DNA of 64,000 nt, from assembly GCA_002070955.1 (NCBI GenBank), contig MWEK01000024.1:1-64000 (forward strand), in the 5' to 3' direction. The notes beneath the pieces are model-generated. The model searched no databases. It was not told where the DNA came from and worked only from the letters and a program-made list of their open reading frames with translations. How positions within the stretch are numbered: the first letter of the stretch is position 1; every line of letters starts with the position of its first letter. The translations under genes and the position numbers were made by a program. This document shows positions 20,301-28,012 of this stretch, piece after piece. The DNA comes from Planctomycetes bacterium ADurb.Bin069. Its GTDB lineage: Bacteria; Planctomycetota; UBA8108; UBA8890; UBA8898.

Positions 20301-20578
20301 AGCTGGGCGACAACGCGCGTTTCCTCGCGGCGTGCGTTCGCTACCTCGCCGGCTTGTCGAGCCCGCTGCTGGACGACCGCGATCTCGCCGAGTGCCTCTT
20401 CATCACCCGGGGCGCCCTGGCCCAGGCCCACGCCGAGGAGGGCGATCCCGCGCGGACGACCTTCCTCCCCTACGAGGTGGCCGGCATTGCCGACCCCTTT
20501 CCCGGCTGCGAGGAGCAGCGCGGGCCCTACTGGGCGACGTTCTCGCCCCTCGGGCGCGAGGCCGCGCCGCCGCCGTAA
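17387..20578 (+). CDS. GH42-like lipoprotein, probably non-canonical active site
   Basis: 1063 aa. The N-terminus RRIHALPCLLLWAC has a lipobox-like end, then a Pro/Ala-rich linker, so probably a lipoprotein. Residues about 60-460 look like the TIM barrel of glycoside hydrolase family 42 (beta-galactosidase); RKYAGIDRANAAWGTRFEGFW is the family's (R/K)YGTIEALN-AWGT-FW signature. At the strand where GH42 has the acid/base Asn-Glu this protein reads IFLVQPAGPL, so that Glu is missing. The middle (DGGVVVTEWGAFAKRD) resembles the GH42 trimerisation/class-I glutamine-amidotransferase-like fold, and a second such fold (RGGGLLIEAAPPPGEEAS) follows near residue 845. A carbohydrate-related role is inferred; catalysis is doubtful. 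Confidence 0.75.
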   Translation: MRRIHALPCLLLWACADMPDPSPAPPAPAREETRPALAGDRPPAPDLLEPARSVPQAVHQLARGITPYAAAQVRIAARTAPALLPSSGEALSAAGPMFARGGKPVPPFCMLNASADTAALLGADFMILSCPHAGARPTITVAGREETAIAYSDAAWAAYRAAGAARAGLAVALAFEGPLGDMEAFERLLPDIAAPDASLPFSPLHPFGARLYAEYLKTYLEASREAQIFLVQPAGPLAPLGNDLETWKAFRRDAERKYAGIDRANAAWGTRFEGFWEILPPRGVREAPDAGAAGAALDPLRGDWLDYLWESRRDLALALSALVRDVAGAPEPFVAVRSADPLALHHAAQAVDAAVCDVPLRFLPEPMPLTDPTPLYLAELARSAGKPIVDIGGYTTPPETPPWQEMALLRHFIWRRFWHGASALGLPPAGRVLAAAPRFMAEARAVFPILAARGEEAAPIVLLHPTETLRPLSADRRSEALAHIVAWWQAVAAGGVNVAVVPSDKLRLQDLQRARAVLCPLALVVNDGTFALIEQFVRDGGVVVTEWGAFAKRDNAGRGRETRRFLGLQMVMAASLPPSARLSTGEEIDIAPRPLDGARGASVELLLAEPYGPRAGSLPVGAVNRCGQGYVYTLLVSLPERTRAALLRAIAADHGIGPDLAVTTAGGQEADRVEAGLRSAGGKRIAVLFNLGPPRRFVLAFALPVDGALSLRDTLSGGLLHGPSGAPLWSDAELRQGLQVFLDRGEMAAVIIERADDPAPLVFPGIALRRREMLACLERDAAVGPRVLAIDQPPDPFSHATARAVLARAGFRSAALRDAEDLRNSAVAWVDHRTPRINARELLHFVARGGGLLIEAAPPPGEEASPLIKDLLSALRCETGPRVTANVSAASGRPLPVVPLGIARHEATAGVGTVVLPYACALQAYPKNALILVHGNEEVTPVGVPIVAAFPHEAGRVVIVGGCGWATPLALELGDNARFLAACVRYLAGLSSPLLDDRDLAECLFITRGALAQAHAEEGDPARTTFLPYEVAGIADPFPGCEEQRGPYWATFSPLGREAAPPP

Positions 20579-20632
20579 GCAAGTCCGCTCGTCCCAAGCA
20601 GTTGAAGACTTTCTTTTTCACCTGGGGCCCGC

Positions 20633-20638
20633 TATAAT
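20633..20638 (+). promoter_or_regulatory. -10 box TATAAT before YgiT-type gene
   Basis: TATAAT 154 bases upstream of the ATG at 20792, in a pyrimidine-rich context (CTTTCTTTTTCACC). No good -35 lies at 16-18 bases. Confidence 0.35.
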
Positions 20639-20791
20639 ACGGTCGGTTTGCGGTGGTGTTATCGCCGCGCGCGGAAGGCGTCGCCGGCCTCCGCGCGGCC
20701 ATGGAACGGACGACAAGGGATTGTGCCGGCGTGACCCGCGGTCGGAATCGACCGACTCGCGCGCGGCGCATAGAAAGGCGCGAACGTCGCA

Positions 20792-21064
20792 ATGAGGAGT
20801 TTTCTCTGCCCCGCATGCCATCGCGGCACCGTGCGTCCCACATACGTGACCGAAGCCATCGATCAGAACGGCCGGCGCATTGTCGTCAAGGGCGTCCCCG
20901 TCGGCCTGTGCCCCCGCTGCGGGCAGAAGTACTTCGAGCACCGCGTCGCCGACCGGATCAAGGAACTGGCGGCGTGCTCGACCGGCCGGCGCACCGTCCT
21001 GTACACCAACGAACACGCCGTCCCCGGGATGCCGGACGCAAGTCCGGACGATGAGGAGCCGTAG
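20792..21064 (+). CDS. YgiT-type zinc finger protein
   Basis: 90 aa. Two CxxC pairs, C6-x2-C9 (LCPACHRG) and C40-x2-C43 (GLCPRCGQKYF), bracket a short beta-sheet (VVKGVPVGLC). This is the N-terminal zinc domain of MqsA/YgiT. The HTH half of MqsA is absent, and no MqsR/YgiU-like toxin lies next to it, so a toxin-antitoxin role is not supported. Solitary YgiT fingers are common and of unknown function. It converges on the phosphatase gene. The ribosome site before the ATG is weak. Confidence 0.8.
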   Translation: MRSFLCPACHRGTVRPTYVTEAIDQNGRRIVVKGVPVGLCPRCGQKYFEHRVADRIKELAACSTGRRTVLYTNEHAVPGMPDASPDDEEP

Positions 21065-21126
21065 CCGGACGGCGGCGCCGGCGCATTCCCCCCGCTCCGC
21101 AAGCGTTTATGCCGCGCGGCGCTGTT

Positions 21127-21618
21127 TCAGCGTCGTTTCCTCGGCGGGGCGGCGCGCTTGCGCGCGCTCCAGGTCCGTACGAATTCCTCCTGCGCGCGGG
21201 TCTCGATCGCGCCCGGGCGTTTGCTGCGCACCGTCCGAATGGCGTCCTCGGGCGCAGAGCCCCCCTCGACGAGCAGACAAGCCAGAAACGTCCCGGTGCG
21301 GCCGTAACCCGCCGCGCAGTGGACCAGGACCTTCCGGCCCCGCGCCGCAACCTCCCGGACGCGCTCGATGGCGGCGCCCAGGGCGTACGCATCGGGAACG
21401 CCCATGTCAGGCACGTCGAGGGCATGGTGGTCGATGCCGGCTTCCGCGACGGCCTTGCCGTCCAGCGGCGCGAGGGAAACGATCAAACCCACGCCCTCCT
21501 GCTTGACGGCCGAGAGCGTCGCCCGCAGCGCGGCGCCGGACCAGCCCGGGTGCGCGCTTCCGGCGACGGCATCGTCGAGCCAGAAGAAGTTTGGAGGAAG
21601 ATCCCGCTTTTCGTTCAC
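21127..21618 (-). CDS. dual-specificity/tyrosine phosphatase-like protein
   Basis: 163 aa. The signature HCAAGYGRTGT (C101 nucleophile, R107) and the upstream general acid loop DVPDMGVP (D71) define a cysteine-based protein phosphatase of the dual-specificity/PTP-like family. No signal peptide, so cytoplasmic. It starts at GTG 21618, overlapping by 4 bases (GTGA) the stop of the Trm112-like gene, so the two are translationally coupled. The start fits the domain boundary (NFFWLDDAVAGSAHPG is the usual beginning in bacterial relatives). The substrate could be phospho-Ser/Thr/Tyr protein or a small phosphorylated molecule. Confidence 0.88.
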   Translation of the reverse strand: MNEKRDLPPNFFWLDDAVAGSAHPGWSGAALRATLSAVKQEGVGLIVSLAPLDGKAVAEAGIDHHALDVPDMGVPDAYALGAAIERVREVAARGRKVLVHCAAGYGRTGTFLACLLVEGGSAPEDAIRTVRSKRPGAIETRAQEEFVRTWSARKRAAPPRKRR

Positions 21619-21857
21619 AGCTCCGGCCGATTCCTTTGCTTCCAACCCTCGATCTCGGTGTGGGACGCCGCGCCGGCAGGCAGTTCGGCGGCATCGATCA
21701 ACAGGTTCGGGATTCCGTCCGCCTCGATGCGGTACTTGGTCCCGCACCGCGAGCACGCCAGTCGGTCGTCTCGAAGTTCGAGGCGCCCGAGGTCGATCGG
21801 GCACGCTAGGATCTCGAGAAACTCAGGGGCGATGCTCGGGCGACGGGGCTCCGTCAC
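21615..21857 (-). CDS. Trm112-like (UPF0434) zinc-ribbon protein
   Basis: 80 aa. EFLEILACPIDLGRLEL followed by C35-x2-C38 (LACSRCGTKYRIEADGIPNL) is the pattern of the Trm112/YcaR family. In the first half only C19 is present (CPID where many members have CPxC). Bacterial members are small proteins whose yeast homologue activates methyltransferases. The start is GTG at 21857, supported by GGAGAGGAGG seven bases upstream. It is the first gene of a two-gene unit with the phosphatase. Confidence 0.85.
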   Translation of the reverse strand: MTEPRRPSIAPEFLEILACPIDLGRLELRDDRLACSRCGTKYRIEADGIPNLLIDAAELPAGAASHTEIEGWKQRNRPEL

Positions 21858-21990
21858 GACGCGGCCTCCTCTCCGGACGCGCGGCATCCCCGCGCAAACC
21901 GATGCGGGGAAGCCGCGCGCCATGATACTACCGCGCCCAGGGCGGAAGCAAGCTTCCGCCTCGGAAAACGGACGGCGGCGCCGCCGCCGC

Positions 21991-24900
21991 TCAGTTGCCC
22001 GTGCCGCAGGGGGCGTATCTCGCGCAGTCGAGTGCGTCGTTGCTCGTAGTCGGGTCGGCGCCGCAGGCCCCGAAGGGCGCGGGCAGAGGCCCGGCCTGCG
22101 CGAAGAGGTGCCCCAGGATCTTGACCGCGTCGGCGATGTCCAGCTTGCCGTCGTCGTTGGCATCGCCCGCGTCGAGGCAATCGAGCGTCGCCGCGCCGCC
22201 CCCGCCGAAAAGATAGCTCAGCACCCTGATCGCGTCGGCGATGTCCACCTTGCCGTCGGCGTTGGCGTCGCCGCGCATGAACTCAGGCTCGCCGCCGCCC
22301 TCCGTGGAAGTGAAGACAAGGTCGGTCCACGGCAGTCCCGCGTCGCGCCACAGGCCGTCGTATGCCAGGTCGGGGTCGTACTCGCTCAGGACGCACAAGC
22401 GGTGCGGGACATCGCCGGCAAGGTCGCCGGGCAGGGCAATCCGCAGGTCGCCGCCCGACAGCGTGAACGCGGCTTCCACGACGTTGCTCCAGTCCCAGCG
22501 CACGACCTGGCCGCCTCGCATGACGAGCGGGTCGACGATGAAGACCTTCACGGCGCGATCCAGCGCCAAGCCCTTGACCGTGATCGTCGCGCCCGCGGAC
22601 ACGGGTTGCTCCTCGACAATCGACGCAATGTTCGCCGCCAGAGGCGTGTTCGGCTCGCCCGGCGTCGGCAGCAGCAACACGCCGCAATCGGCGCCGCCCT
22701 CCGGGCGGCCGAAAGCCACATCGGTGCGCAGGCTGCCGAACTCGAGGTAATCGACGATTTGCCGGTCCGTTGCCGCGCGCGCGACCAGATAGACCTCGTC
22801 GCCCCCGGCATCGAGGCCGAAATTCGCATGGATCGAGGTCGCATCCGCCTCATCCAGTTCGTTGTCGCACCACACCACCAGCCGCTTGCCGGGTTCCAGC
22901 GTCACCGCTGGAAAGGTCCAGCGCGTGAGCCAGTCCAGGCGGTCCGAGAGGCTGTAGTCCCCCAGATAGATCGGACTTTCCGTCGGGTTGTAGATTTCCA
23001 CCCAGTCCTCGGCATCGCCGAAGTTGTCCGCCCCCCCGCGCTCGCAGTTCGGAGGCTCCGGGGCATCGCACCGGCAGTTCCGGTTGCTCGCGACGACCTC
23101 GGTGATCACCGGCGCGACGGCGGGCTTCGCGCCCACGTAGAAGAGAATGTACTGCGCGCCGTGGCGCGGGATGCGGACTTTGTTGCCGCCCTTGTTGACG
23201 GCGGTCACGGCGTATCTGACCTTGCCGACCGGCTTGCTGCCCGAGGCGTTGGTCAACTCCGCGGTGTAGATGCCGTCGCCGGCGACCTCGTCGCCCTCGA
23301 GACCGTCGTCGCGCATCACCTTCGTGGCGTTGAAGCTGACGAAATCGCCGAAGTCGATTTTGACGCCGTGCCAGCCCGCGGCACCGGGATCGGGGTCCGG
23401 CAGCCGGGGAAGATCCTCTTGGTCCCACACCCGCGCCATGACCCTCACGACGTCGCTCGGCGTCGCCATGACGGGTTCGTGTCCCAAGACCTTCAAGGCC
23501 GGAACGTGACCGGTGTTCGCGGCGCCGGGATGCGGCGACGCGCCGGGCGTCGGCTCCATTCGTCCCCACTTCGCTTCCGGGGAGCCCGTCGGATACCTGC
23601 CGAGCGACCAGTCGCCGTCCTGCGGCCCCAGCCACGGCTTGCCGCCGGAGACCTTCGCGCCGCCCCAGGCAATCAGGTCCATCACGACGAAAACCTCCGG
23701 ATCGCCGTTCCCATCCGCATCCTTGTACGCGAAGAGCAGCACCTGATCCTCGGTGGCGCTGAGCTTGAAGTCCGCGTGGACGCCGACCGCATCGTTCTGC
23801 CAAGGCTCGGCATCGCACCAGACCAACATGGGCTTCCCGGCCCCCAGGACTCCGTTCGCGACATTCGGGTGAAACCCGACGGCGTCGGCGAGGGGAAAAC
23901 TCGTCGGGTAAAGTTCGTTGTTCGTCAGGTACAAATCGCAGGTGGTGAGGTCGACGCCGGCGGGGCCGAAATTGTAGAGTTCGACCCATTCGTTGGCCTG
24001 GCGCCGTCCCCCGATGCAGCCCTTGACGCCGCAGTCGTAGCCGCCTTTCTCGTCCGTCGTGGCCGGATCGCCGCCGCCGCCGACGCGGACGTTCACGTTG
24101 TCCGCGAGCACCTCGTTGATGTGGATCGTCACGTTGGAGAAACCCACGCTCCCCACCGGATACTGGAACCAAACCTTGGGGTTCGCGTCGGGATTGTAAG
24201 CATCGCTCCAGTACGCCCTGGACTCGTTGCCCTGGCGATCGCGCGCATAGACGTGGAAGGCGACGGTCTTCCCGCCCGCCTGGCCCGGAATCCAGCCCTC
24301 GTAGAGCGACGGATCGTTCTCCGCCGGGTCGACCGCGATCAACTGGGTCATTGTCAAGACGTTCTCGAACGCGCCGGGCGTCGTGAGTTTCCAGTACAGC
24401 CTCACCTCCGCGATGTTGTTGTCCCCATCGCTCGGGTCGGGATCGTCGAGATCCGTCACGTTGACCCTGATTCTCACCTCGTCGCCGGCATCCACCAAAA
24501 AGGATGTCCGCTCCACCGGGGGGTCGCCCTCCAACTTCACGGTGCGATAGGACCGAACGTTGATGGAGGGCGGAATCACCGCCGCGGGCGAGTTGGCGCG
24601 CTTGATGGTCGACGACTGGAGATACGCCCGCCCGCGCTTGTTGCCATCGGGCACGCAGCCGTAAGTGCGTCCGTTGGGCAGCGCGGGCATCTCGAAGCCA
24701 TCGATGAGGGCCCCGGCGCCGGAGTACAAGCCGATCCACTCGCCCTTGGAGGAAAGACGGATAGGCGCCATCTCCACCGGAATGGGGTAATCACACTGTC
24801 CATCGGGTTCGGTGGTGCAGTCATAATCCCCGCGAAACCAGCCGGGGCACCAGATGAGCGCGAAGCCGCCCTGGGGAAGCATGCCGTCCGGGGCCAGGAT

Positions 24901-25191
24901 CGCCGCCGCGGCCGCGCTGATCCGGTAGCTTCCAATGAACCTGCAGTTGTCGGTCAGGTAGAGTCCTTCCAGAGGAACGGCACCGGGCCCGGGGTTGTAA
25001 ATCTCGACCCAGTCGGACGAAACGAAACGCGTGACGCCGTTGAACGTGTCCCAGAATCCCGATTCCGCGCTCGTTCCGGGAAGCGGGCTCGTCATGACCT
25101 CGTTGATGACGAGTTGCTCGACGCCCGCTTCCGCCGCGAGCGGCGCCAGGAGCACCGTCAAAACCGCACATGCAATCAGCTTTCTCGCCAC
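21991..25191 (-). CDS. secreted lamin-tail domain / dockerin protein
   Basis: 1066 aa. Signal peptide MARKLIACAVLTVLLAPLAAEAG, starting at GTG 25191 with AAGGAGA six bases upstream. Three lamin-tail domains are seen: LVINEVMTSPLPG with DWVEIYNPGPG near residue 30; INEVLADNVNV with EWVELYNFGPAG near 360; and VVASNRNC with DWVEIYNPTESP near 700. Between them are Ig-like modules with metal-rich loops (DLDDPDPSDGDNN). The end has two dockerin loops (RGDANADGKVDIADAIRVL, GDANDDGKLDIADAVKIL) and the Cys tail PFGACGADPT...CARYAPC. No enzyme domain. It is the same build as the protein at 8572-13893 but without CotH or IPT. A surface-display or matrix role is inferred. Confidence 0.9.
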   Translation of the reverse strand: MARKLIACAVLTVLLAPLAAEAGVEQLVINEVMTSPLPGTSAESGFWDTFNGVTRFVSSDWVEIYNPGPGAVPLEGLYLTDNCRFIGSYRISAAAAAILAPDGMLPQGGFALIWCPGWFRGDYDCTTEPDGQCDYPIPVEMAPIRLSSKGEWIGLYSGAGALIDGFEMPALPNGRTYGCVPDGNKRGRAYLQSSTIKRANSPAAVIPPSINVRSYRTVKLEGDPPVERTSFLVDAGDEVRIRVNVTDLDDPDPSDGDNNIAEVRLYWKLTTPGAFENVLTMTQLIAVDPAENDPSLYEGWIPGQAGGKTVAFHVYARDRQGNESRAYWSDAYNPDANPKVWFQYPVGSVGFSNVTIHINEVLADNVNVRVGGGGDPATTDEKGGYDCGVKGCIGGRRQANEWVELYNFGPAGVDLTTCDLYLTNNELYPTSFPLADAVGFHPNVANGVLGAGKPMLVWCDAEPWQNDAVGVHADFKLSATEDQVLLFAYKDADGNGDPEVFVVMDLIAWGGAKVSGGKPWLGPQDGDWSLGRYPTGSPEAKWGRMEPTPGASPHPGAANTGHVPALKVLGHEPVMATPSDVVRVMARVWDQEDLPRLPDPDPGAAGWHGVKIDFGDFVSFNATKVMRDDGLEGDEVAGDGIYTAELTNASGSKPVGKVRYAVTAVNKGGNKVRIPRHGAQYILFYVGAKPAVAPVITEVVASNRNCRCDAPEPPNCERGGADNFGDAEDWVEIYNPTESPIYLGDYSLSDRLDWLTRWTFPAVTLEPGKRLVVWCDNELDEADATSIHANFGLDAGGDEVYLVARAATDRQIVDYLEFGSLRTDVAFGRPEGGADCGVLLLPTPGEPNTPLAANIASIVEEQPVSAGATITVKGLALDRAVKVFIVDPLVMRGGQVVRWDWSNVVEAAFTLSGGDLRIALPGDLAGDVPHRLCVLSEYDPDLAYDGLWRDAGLPWTDLVFTSTEGGGEPEFMRGDANADGKVDIADAIRVLSYLFGGGGAATLDCLDAGDANDDGKLDIADAVKILGHLFAQAGPLPAPFGACGADPTTSNDALDCARYAPCGTGN

Positions 25192-25426
25192 GTTCGTCTC
25201 CTTGGCCTCATGCCCTGCGCCGCGCCGGGCACTTTCCGTTTCCGACGGCCGCCGCAAGGACCCCGCTTCTTGCTGTCGCCTGCACAGCCACAGACCTGAT
25301 CACTTCTATTCTATGCCCCAGCGTCGAATTGAGAAGGTTCAAAAGGACCGCTGCCGCCGGGGCCGGGCTCGCGTGTACGCCCGTTCACTTTCTCGCGCGG
25401 CTCTCCGCCTGAGCTTCGGCCCCCCC
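25192..25426. other. left part of a 408-base gap, no gene seen
   Basis: The gap between the lamin-tail gene and the lipoprotein gene runs 25192-25599. In this part only a weak minus-strand -10 (TAGAAT, complement of 25308-25313) is visible as a possible promoter of the lamin-tail gene. The right part holds the candidate ncRNA. Confidence 0.3.
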
Positions 25427-25456
25427 TTGACGGCGGAGCCCTTTTCGTGGTACGAG
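25427..25456 (+). promoter_or_regulatory. promoter of candidate ncRNA
   Basis: TTGACG (25427-25432), 18-base spacer, TACGAG (25451-25456) with TGG just before it (extended -10). A second extended -10, TGATATTGT at 25458-25466, lies just downstream. No plus-strand gene follows before the terminator at 25531-25578. Confidence 0.4.
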
Positions 25457-25462
25457 TTGATA

Positions 25463-25578
25463 TTGTTACCTTTTCGAGAGGCGGCGAGGAAAGGGAGATG
25501 CCGGCTGCTCCGCCGGCGCGTCGGCGGGCGCGCGCATGGCGCTCCTCGGATCGAGGCGCGCGCATGCGCGTTTTTTTT
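25463..25578 (+). ncRNA. candidate structured small RNA
   Basis: This stretch lies between a plausible promoter and a strong intrinsic terminator on the plus strand, while both flanking genes are on the minus strand. It contains GCCGGC(25500-25505)/GCCGGC(25512-25517) and CCGCCG(25510-25515)/CGGCGG(25522-25527). These two hairpins share bases and cannot form together. A long imperfect stem and T8 end it. A GAGGAAAGGGAG-ATG at 25486-25500 could start translation, but that frame only continues antisense to the neighbouring gene. No known RNA family was recognised. Coordinates of the 5' end are approximate. Confidence 0.4.
25531..25578 (+). terminator. intrinsic terminator with 16-bp imperfect stem and T8
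   Basis: CGCGCAT (25531-25537) pairs with ATGCGCG (25564-25570), GCGC (25539-25542) with GCGC (25558-25561), and CCTCG (25544-25548) with CGAGG (25552-25556), loop GAT; TTTTTTTT follows at 25571-25578. The T-tract gives plus-strand direction. The minus-strand gene ending at 25600 would meet the stem in the wrong order. Confidence 0.7.
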
Positions 25579-25599
25579 CGGCGCGCCGCCGGACCGCGC

Positions 25600-26322
25600 C
25601 TACTTCGGAATGGGGATCATGGCATCGCGCATCTTCTGCTCGAGCTGCTGCGTGACGTCCTTGTACTTCTCGAGCCAAGCGCCGACCTCGGCGGGGCTGG
25701 CGCCGGTTCGCTTCAGGTTCTCCAGCCTGCGCACCAGGTCGCGCGCCGTGAGATACGCCTCCGGCAGACGGCCCAGCAACTCGTAGTTGATCTCGAGCCA
25801 CTCGTAAATCAACACGTTGGGCGCGTACTCGTAGTACACGCGCACGTAATGCAGGAGCGCCTTGACGCCATCGGTCAAGGCAACCTTGGCCTTCCGGCGT
25901 CGTTCCTCCCCGCATTTCACGAGGGCGGCATCCTCCCGCTCCGTGCCCTGCTGCACCTCGATCTGGCCGACGATATCGTATTCCCAACCCAGGTAGCTCG
26001 CGCACCGCGCGAACCAATAGGTGCAGGAGGGCGAGGTCAACGGCGCCAGCTCGAAGGCCCGGCGGCCGTACGGCAGCGCCTCTTCGAGGATTCGGATGCG
26101 CTTCTCGCCCACGCGGATGCGTTCGTCGGGCGTCTGCTCGGCGCCGACGACGGTTGCGCCCGTCACCGCCTGGGCGTCGTTCACGCCCTGCTCGCAGCGC
26201 TGCCACAGCTTGGTGATGAGCTTCGCCTTCTCGAACTCGCTGAGGCCCTTGACCTCCTGTTTCAGGAGATCCGTCTCGCCGCATCCCCAGAGCAACATCA
26301 GTCCGACCAGCAACCTGCGCAT
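25600..26322 (-). CDS. lipoprotein of unknown function
   Basis: 240 aa. GGGAGGTG ribosome site, then MRRLLVGLMLLWGCGETD with lipobox LLWGC (Cys15). The mature part is helical with repeat-like aromatic and basic segments (RRAFELAPLTSPSCTYWFAR, YYEYAPNVLIYEWLEINYEL), resembling tetratricopeptide-like packing, but no family is recognised. It lies 43 bases downstream of the NFACT gene on the same strand, so the two may be cotranscribed. The choice of ATG 26322 over the upstream in-frame ATG at 26337 follows the ribosome site and the signal sequence. Confidence 0.8.
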   Translation of the reverse strand: MRRLLVGLMLLWGCGETDLLKQEVKGLSEFEKAKLITKLWQRCEQGVNDAQAVTGATVVGAEQTPDERIRVGEKRIRILEEALPYGRRAFELAPLTSPSCTYWFARCASYLGWEYDIVGQIEVQQGTEREDAALVKCGEERRRKAKVALTDGVKALLHYVRVYYEYAPNVLIYEWLEINYELLGRLPEAYLTARDLVRRLENLKRTGASPAEVGAWLEKYKDVTQQLEQKMRDAMIPIPK

Positions 26323-26365
26323 CGCACCTCCCCGCACGCGCGCACCGCGCCGCCAGCCGGAGCGA

Positions 26366-27823
26366 TTACCGGACTCGCTCTCGATCCGCGGCGGCTCCCG
26401 CCAAAATCACCAAAAGTCTATCTTCTCTCGGAGTCACGCGCAAGGTTCGGCGGTCGGCCAGCGCGAACCGTCCACTCCGCCCGCCGGCGGGCCGGACGTG
26501 CTTGACGCGGGTGTAGTCGACATCCTGCGCCCCCGCGTCCTTGCCGAGACTGTAGTACACCGCGAGCAGCGCGGCATCGCCGATGGCCTCCGGCGCCGCC
26601 TCGGCGCCGGGCGGCGCCCGCAGGATCACCGCGGCGCCCGGCTTCCCGGCCACGTGCAGGAAAATGTCGTTTCCCCGGGCAATCCGCCGGACCAGTTCCA
26701 TGTTTTCCGCCGCGTTGCGGCCGACCCAGACCAAGTGCCCGCGCACCGCGAACCGCCGCGGCCCCTTGGCCGGCGTCGCGGCCGAACCCTTGACCTTCCG
26801 CGCGCGCGGCGCTCCCCGACGGGCGGCGATGCCGTCGAGCGCCTCCCGGGCATTCGGCGCATCCCACGCCAGGCGTCCCAGCGCCTCCTCGTCCCGCACG
26901 AGGGCCTCGAGGGCCGCGGCACTCTCCCGGCTGCGAGCGGCCACGCGCTCGCGCGCATCGGAGAGCTTCCGGTATCTCTTGAAAAGGTGCGCGAGATTCT
27001 CCCGGGCCGAACGCGCCGGATCCAACGTTATTACGATCGTTGCGCCGGGGCGTTCCGGATCGGGCGCCGGCAGCGTCCGCAGCCCGCGCGCCGCCGCGGG
27101 CAGGCAGAGCTTGAGCGCCTCGCCCATGCGGCGGTAGTCGTCGGCCTTGGCGACCTCGCGCAGGTCTTCGGTCAGGCGCGCGCACAGCCGTTCGGCGCGT
27201 TTGCGTTCGGCGCGCACCCGGGCGCACAACGCGCTCCGGTCCCGTTCGAAGGCGATTTCCTCCTCGCGCGCGGCCATGACTCGCGCGAATGCCGCGCTGA
27301 AGGGGTAGTCCCCGCCGCCGGCTTCCGGAAGATAGCGCGGGTGCTGCCGCGAGCCCGTGCCCGGCGGCGCGGGCGGCAGCACATAGGCCTTGCCGCGCGC
27401 CCGCTCGCCCCCGAGGGGCCAAAGACTGGCGACGACCCGATCGCGCGCCAACAGGACGATGTTGCCGCGCCGGCCGAAGAACTCCCCCGCCAAGGCCGCC
27501 TCGGTATTCTTGAACGTGAACCGCACCGCGCGGTTGCGCTCGATCGGACGGACATGCGCGAGGATCCTCCCCGAGAGCTCTGCTCTGAGCTTCATGCAAA
27601 ACGCCGACGGACGCTCGGGAAACACGGGCCGCTCCCAGAGGAGATGGAAACGCGCCACCTCGGGCTCCGTCGACAGGAACAGGAACACGTCCTTTCCGCC
27701 GGCGCGGAAGGCGAGAAACACGCGGTGCGGCTCCAAGCAGTACACCTTGCCGACCCGCCGGCCCGTGAGCAGCCGCTCGACCTCCGACGCCAGTACGCCG
27801 ATTTCCTCGATGGTCAGCGCCAT
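26366..27823 (-). CDS. NFACT (RqcH/Rqc2-like) family protein
   Basis: 485 aa. The N-terminal NFACT-N domain (about 1-150) shows LLTGRRVGKVYCLEPHRVFL, and CMKLRAELSGRILAHVRPIE in the place where B. subtilis RqcH recognises tRNA. A coiled coil (about 190-310, many Arg/Glu) follows. The C-terminal NFACT-R/DUF814 domain reads VWVGRNAAENMELVRRIARG, DIFLHVAGKPGAAVILR and DVDYTRVKHVRPAGGRSG. RqcH binds 50S subunits with trapped nascent chains and adds alanine tails. The conserved Asp-Arg pair (D97-R98 in B. subtilis) is Asn-Arg here (N97-R98). The protein is shorter than the usual 560-580 aa, mostly in the middle. Function as a tailing factor is therefore uncertain. Confidence 0.85.
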   Translation of the reverse strand: MALTIEEIGVLASEVERLLTGRRVGKVYCLEPHRVFLAFRAGGKDVFLFLSTEPEVARFHLLWERPVFPERPSAFCMKLRAELSGRILAHVRPIERNRAVRFTFKNTEAALAGEFFGRRGNIVLLARDRVVASLWPLGGERARGKAYVLPPAPPGTGSRQHPRYLPEAGGGDYPFSAAFARVMAAREEEIAFERDRSALCARVRAERKRAERLCARLTEDLREVAKADDYRRMGEALKLCLPAAARGLRTLPAPDPERPGATIVITLDPARSARENLAHLFKRYRKLSDARERVAARSRESAAALEALVRDEEALGRLAWDAPNAREALDGIAARRGAPRARKVKGSAATPAKGPRRFAVRGHLVWVGRNAAENMELVRRIARGNDIFLHVAGKPGAAVILRAPPGAEAAPEAIGDAALLAVYYSLGKDAGAQDVDYTRVKHVRPAGGRSGRFALADRRTLRVTPREDRLLVILAGAAADRERVR

Positions 27824-27923
27824 TTCACCGTTCCCGCCATCGCGCGCCGGCCCAGATTACCGGCCCCGCACCGGCGCGCATCTGGAACGTAACGGCTCCC
27901 GCCGAACGCGCGCGGCGCGTCGA

Positions 27924-27932
27924 TGGTATACT
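27924..27932 (+). promoter_or_regulatory. extended -10 promoter TGGTATACT
   Basis: TG-G-TATACT lies 80 bases before the GTG at 28013. An in-frame ATG at 27923 overlaps it and is therefore an unlikely start. Confidence 0.55.
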
Positions 27933-28012
27933 TTTCGGGCGAAAACGGAATAGCGGACGCCGGAACGCCGAGCCGTGTTCGCGCCGCGCAAGAGGCCCTC
28001 CGGGGAGCATCC

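Noticed and set aside
20792..21064. MqsR/MqsA-type toxin-antitoxin system
   Set aside because: Only the YgiT zinc part is present; no HTH half and no toxin next to it.
21109..25299. 1396-codon plus-strand open frame
   Set aside because: Antisense to the lamin-tail/dockerin, Trm112-like and phosphatase genes; no ribosome site or domain.
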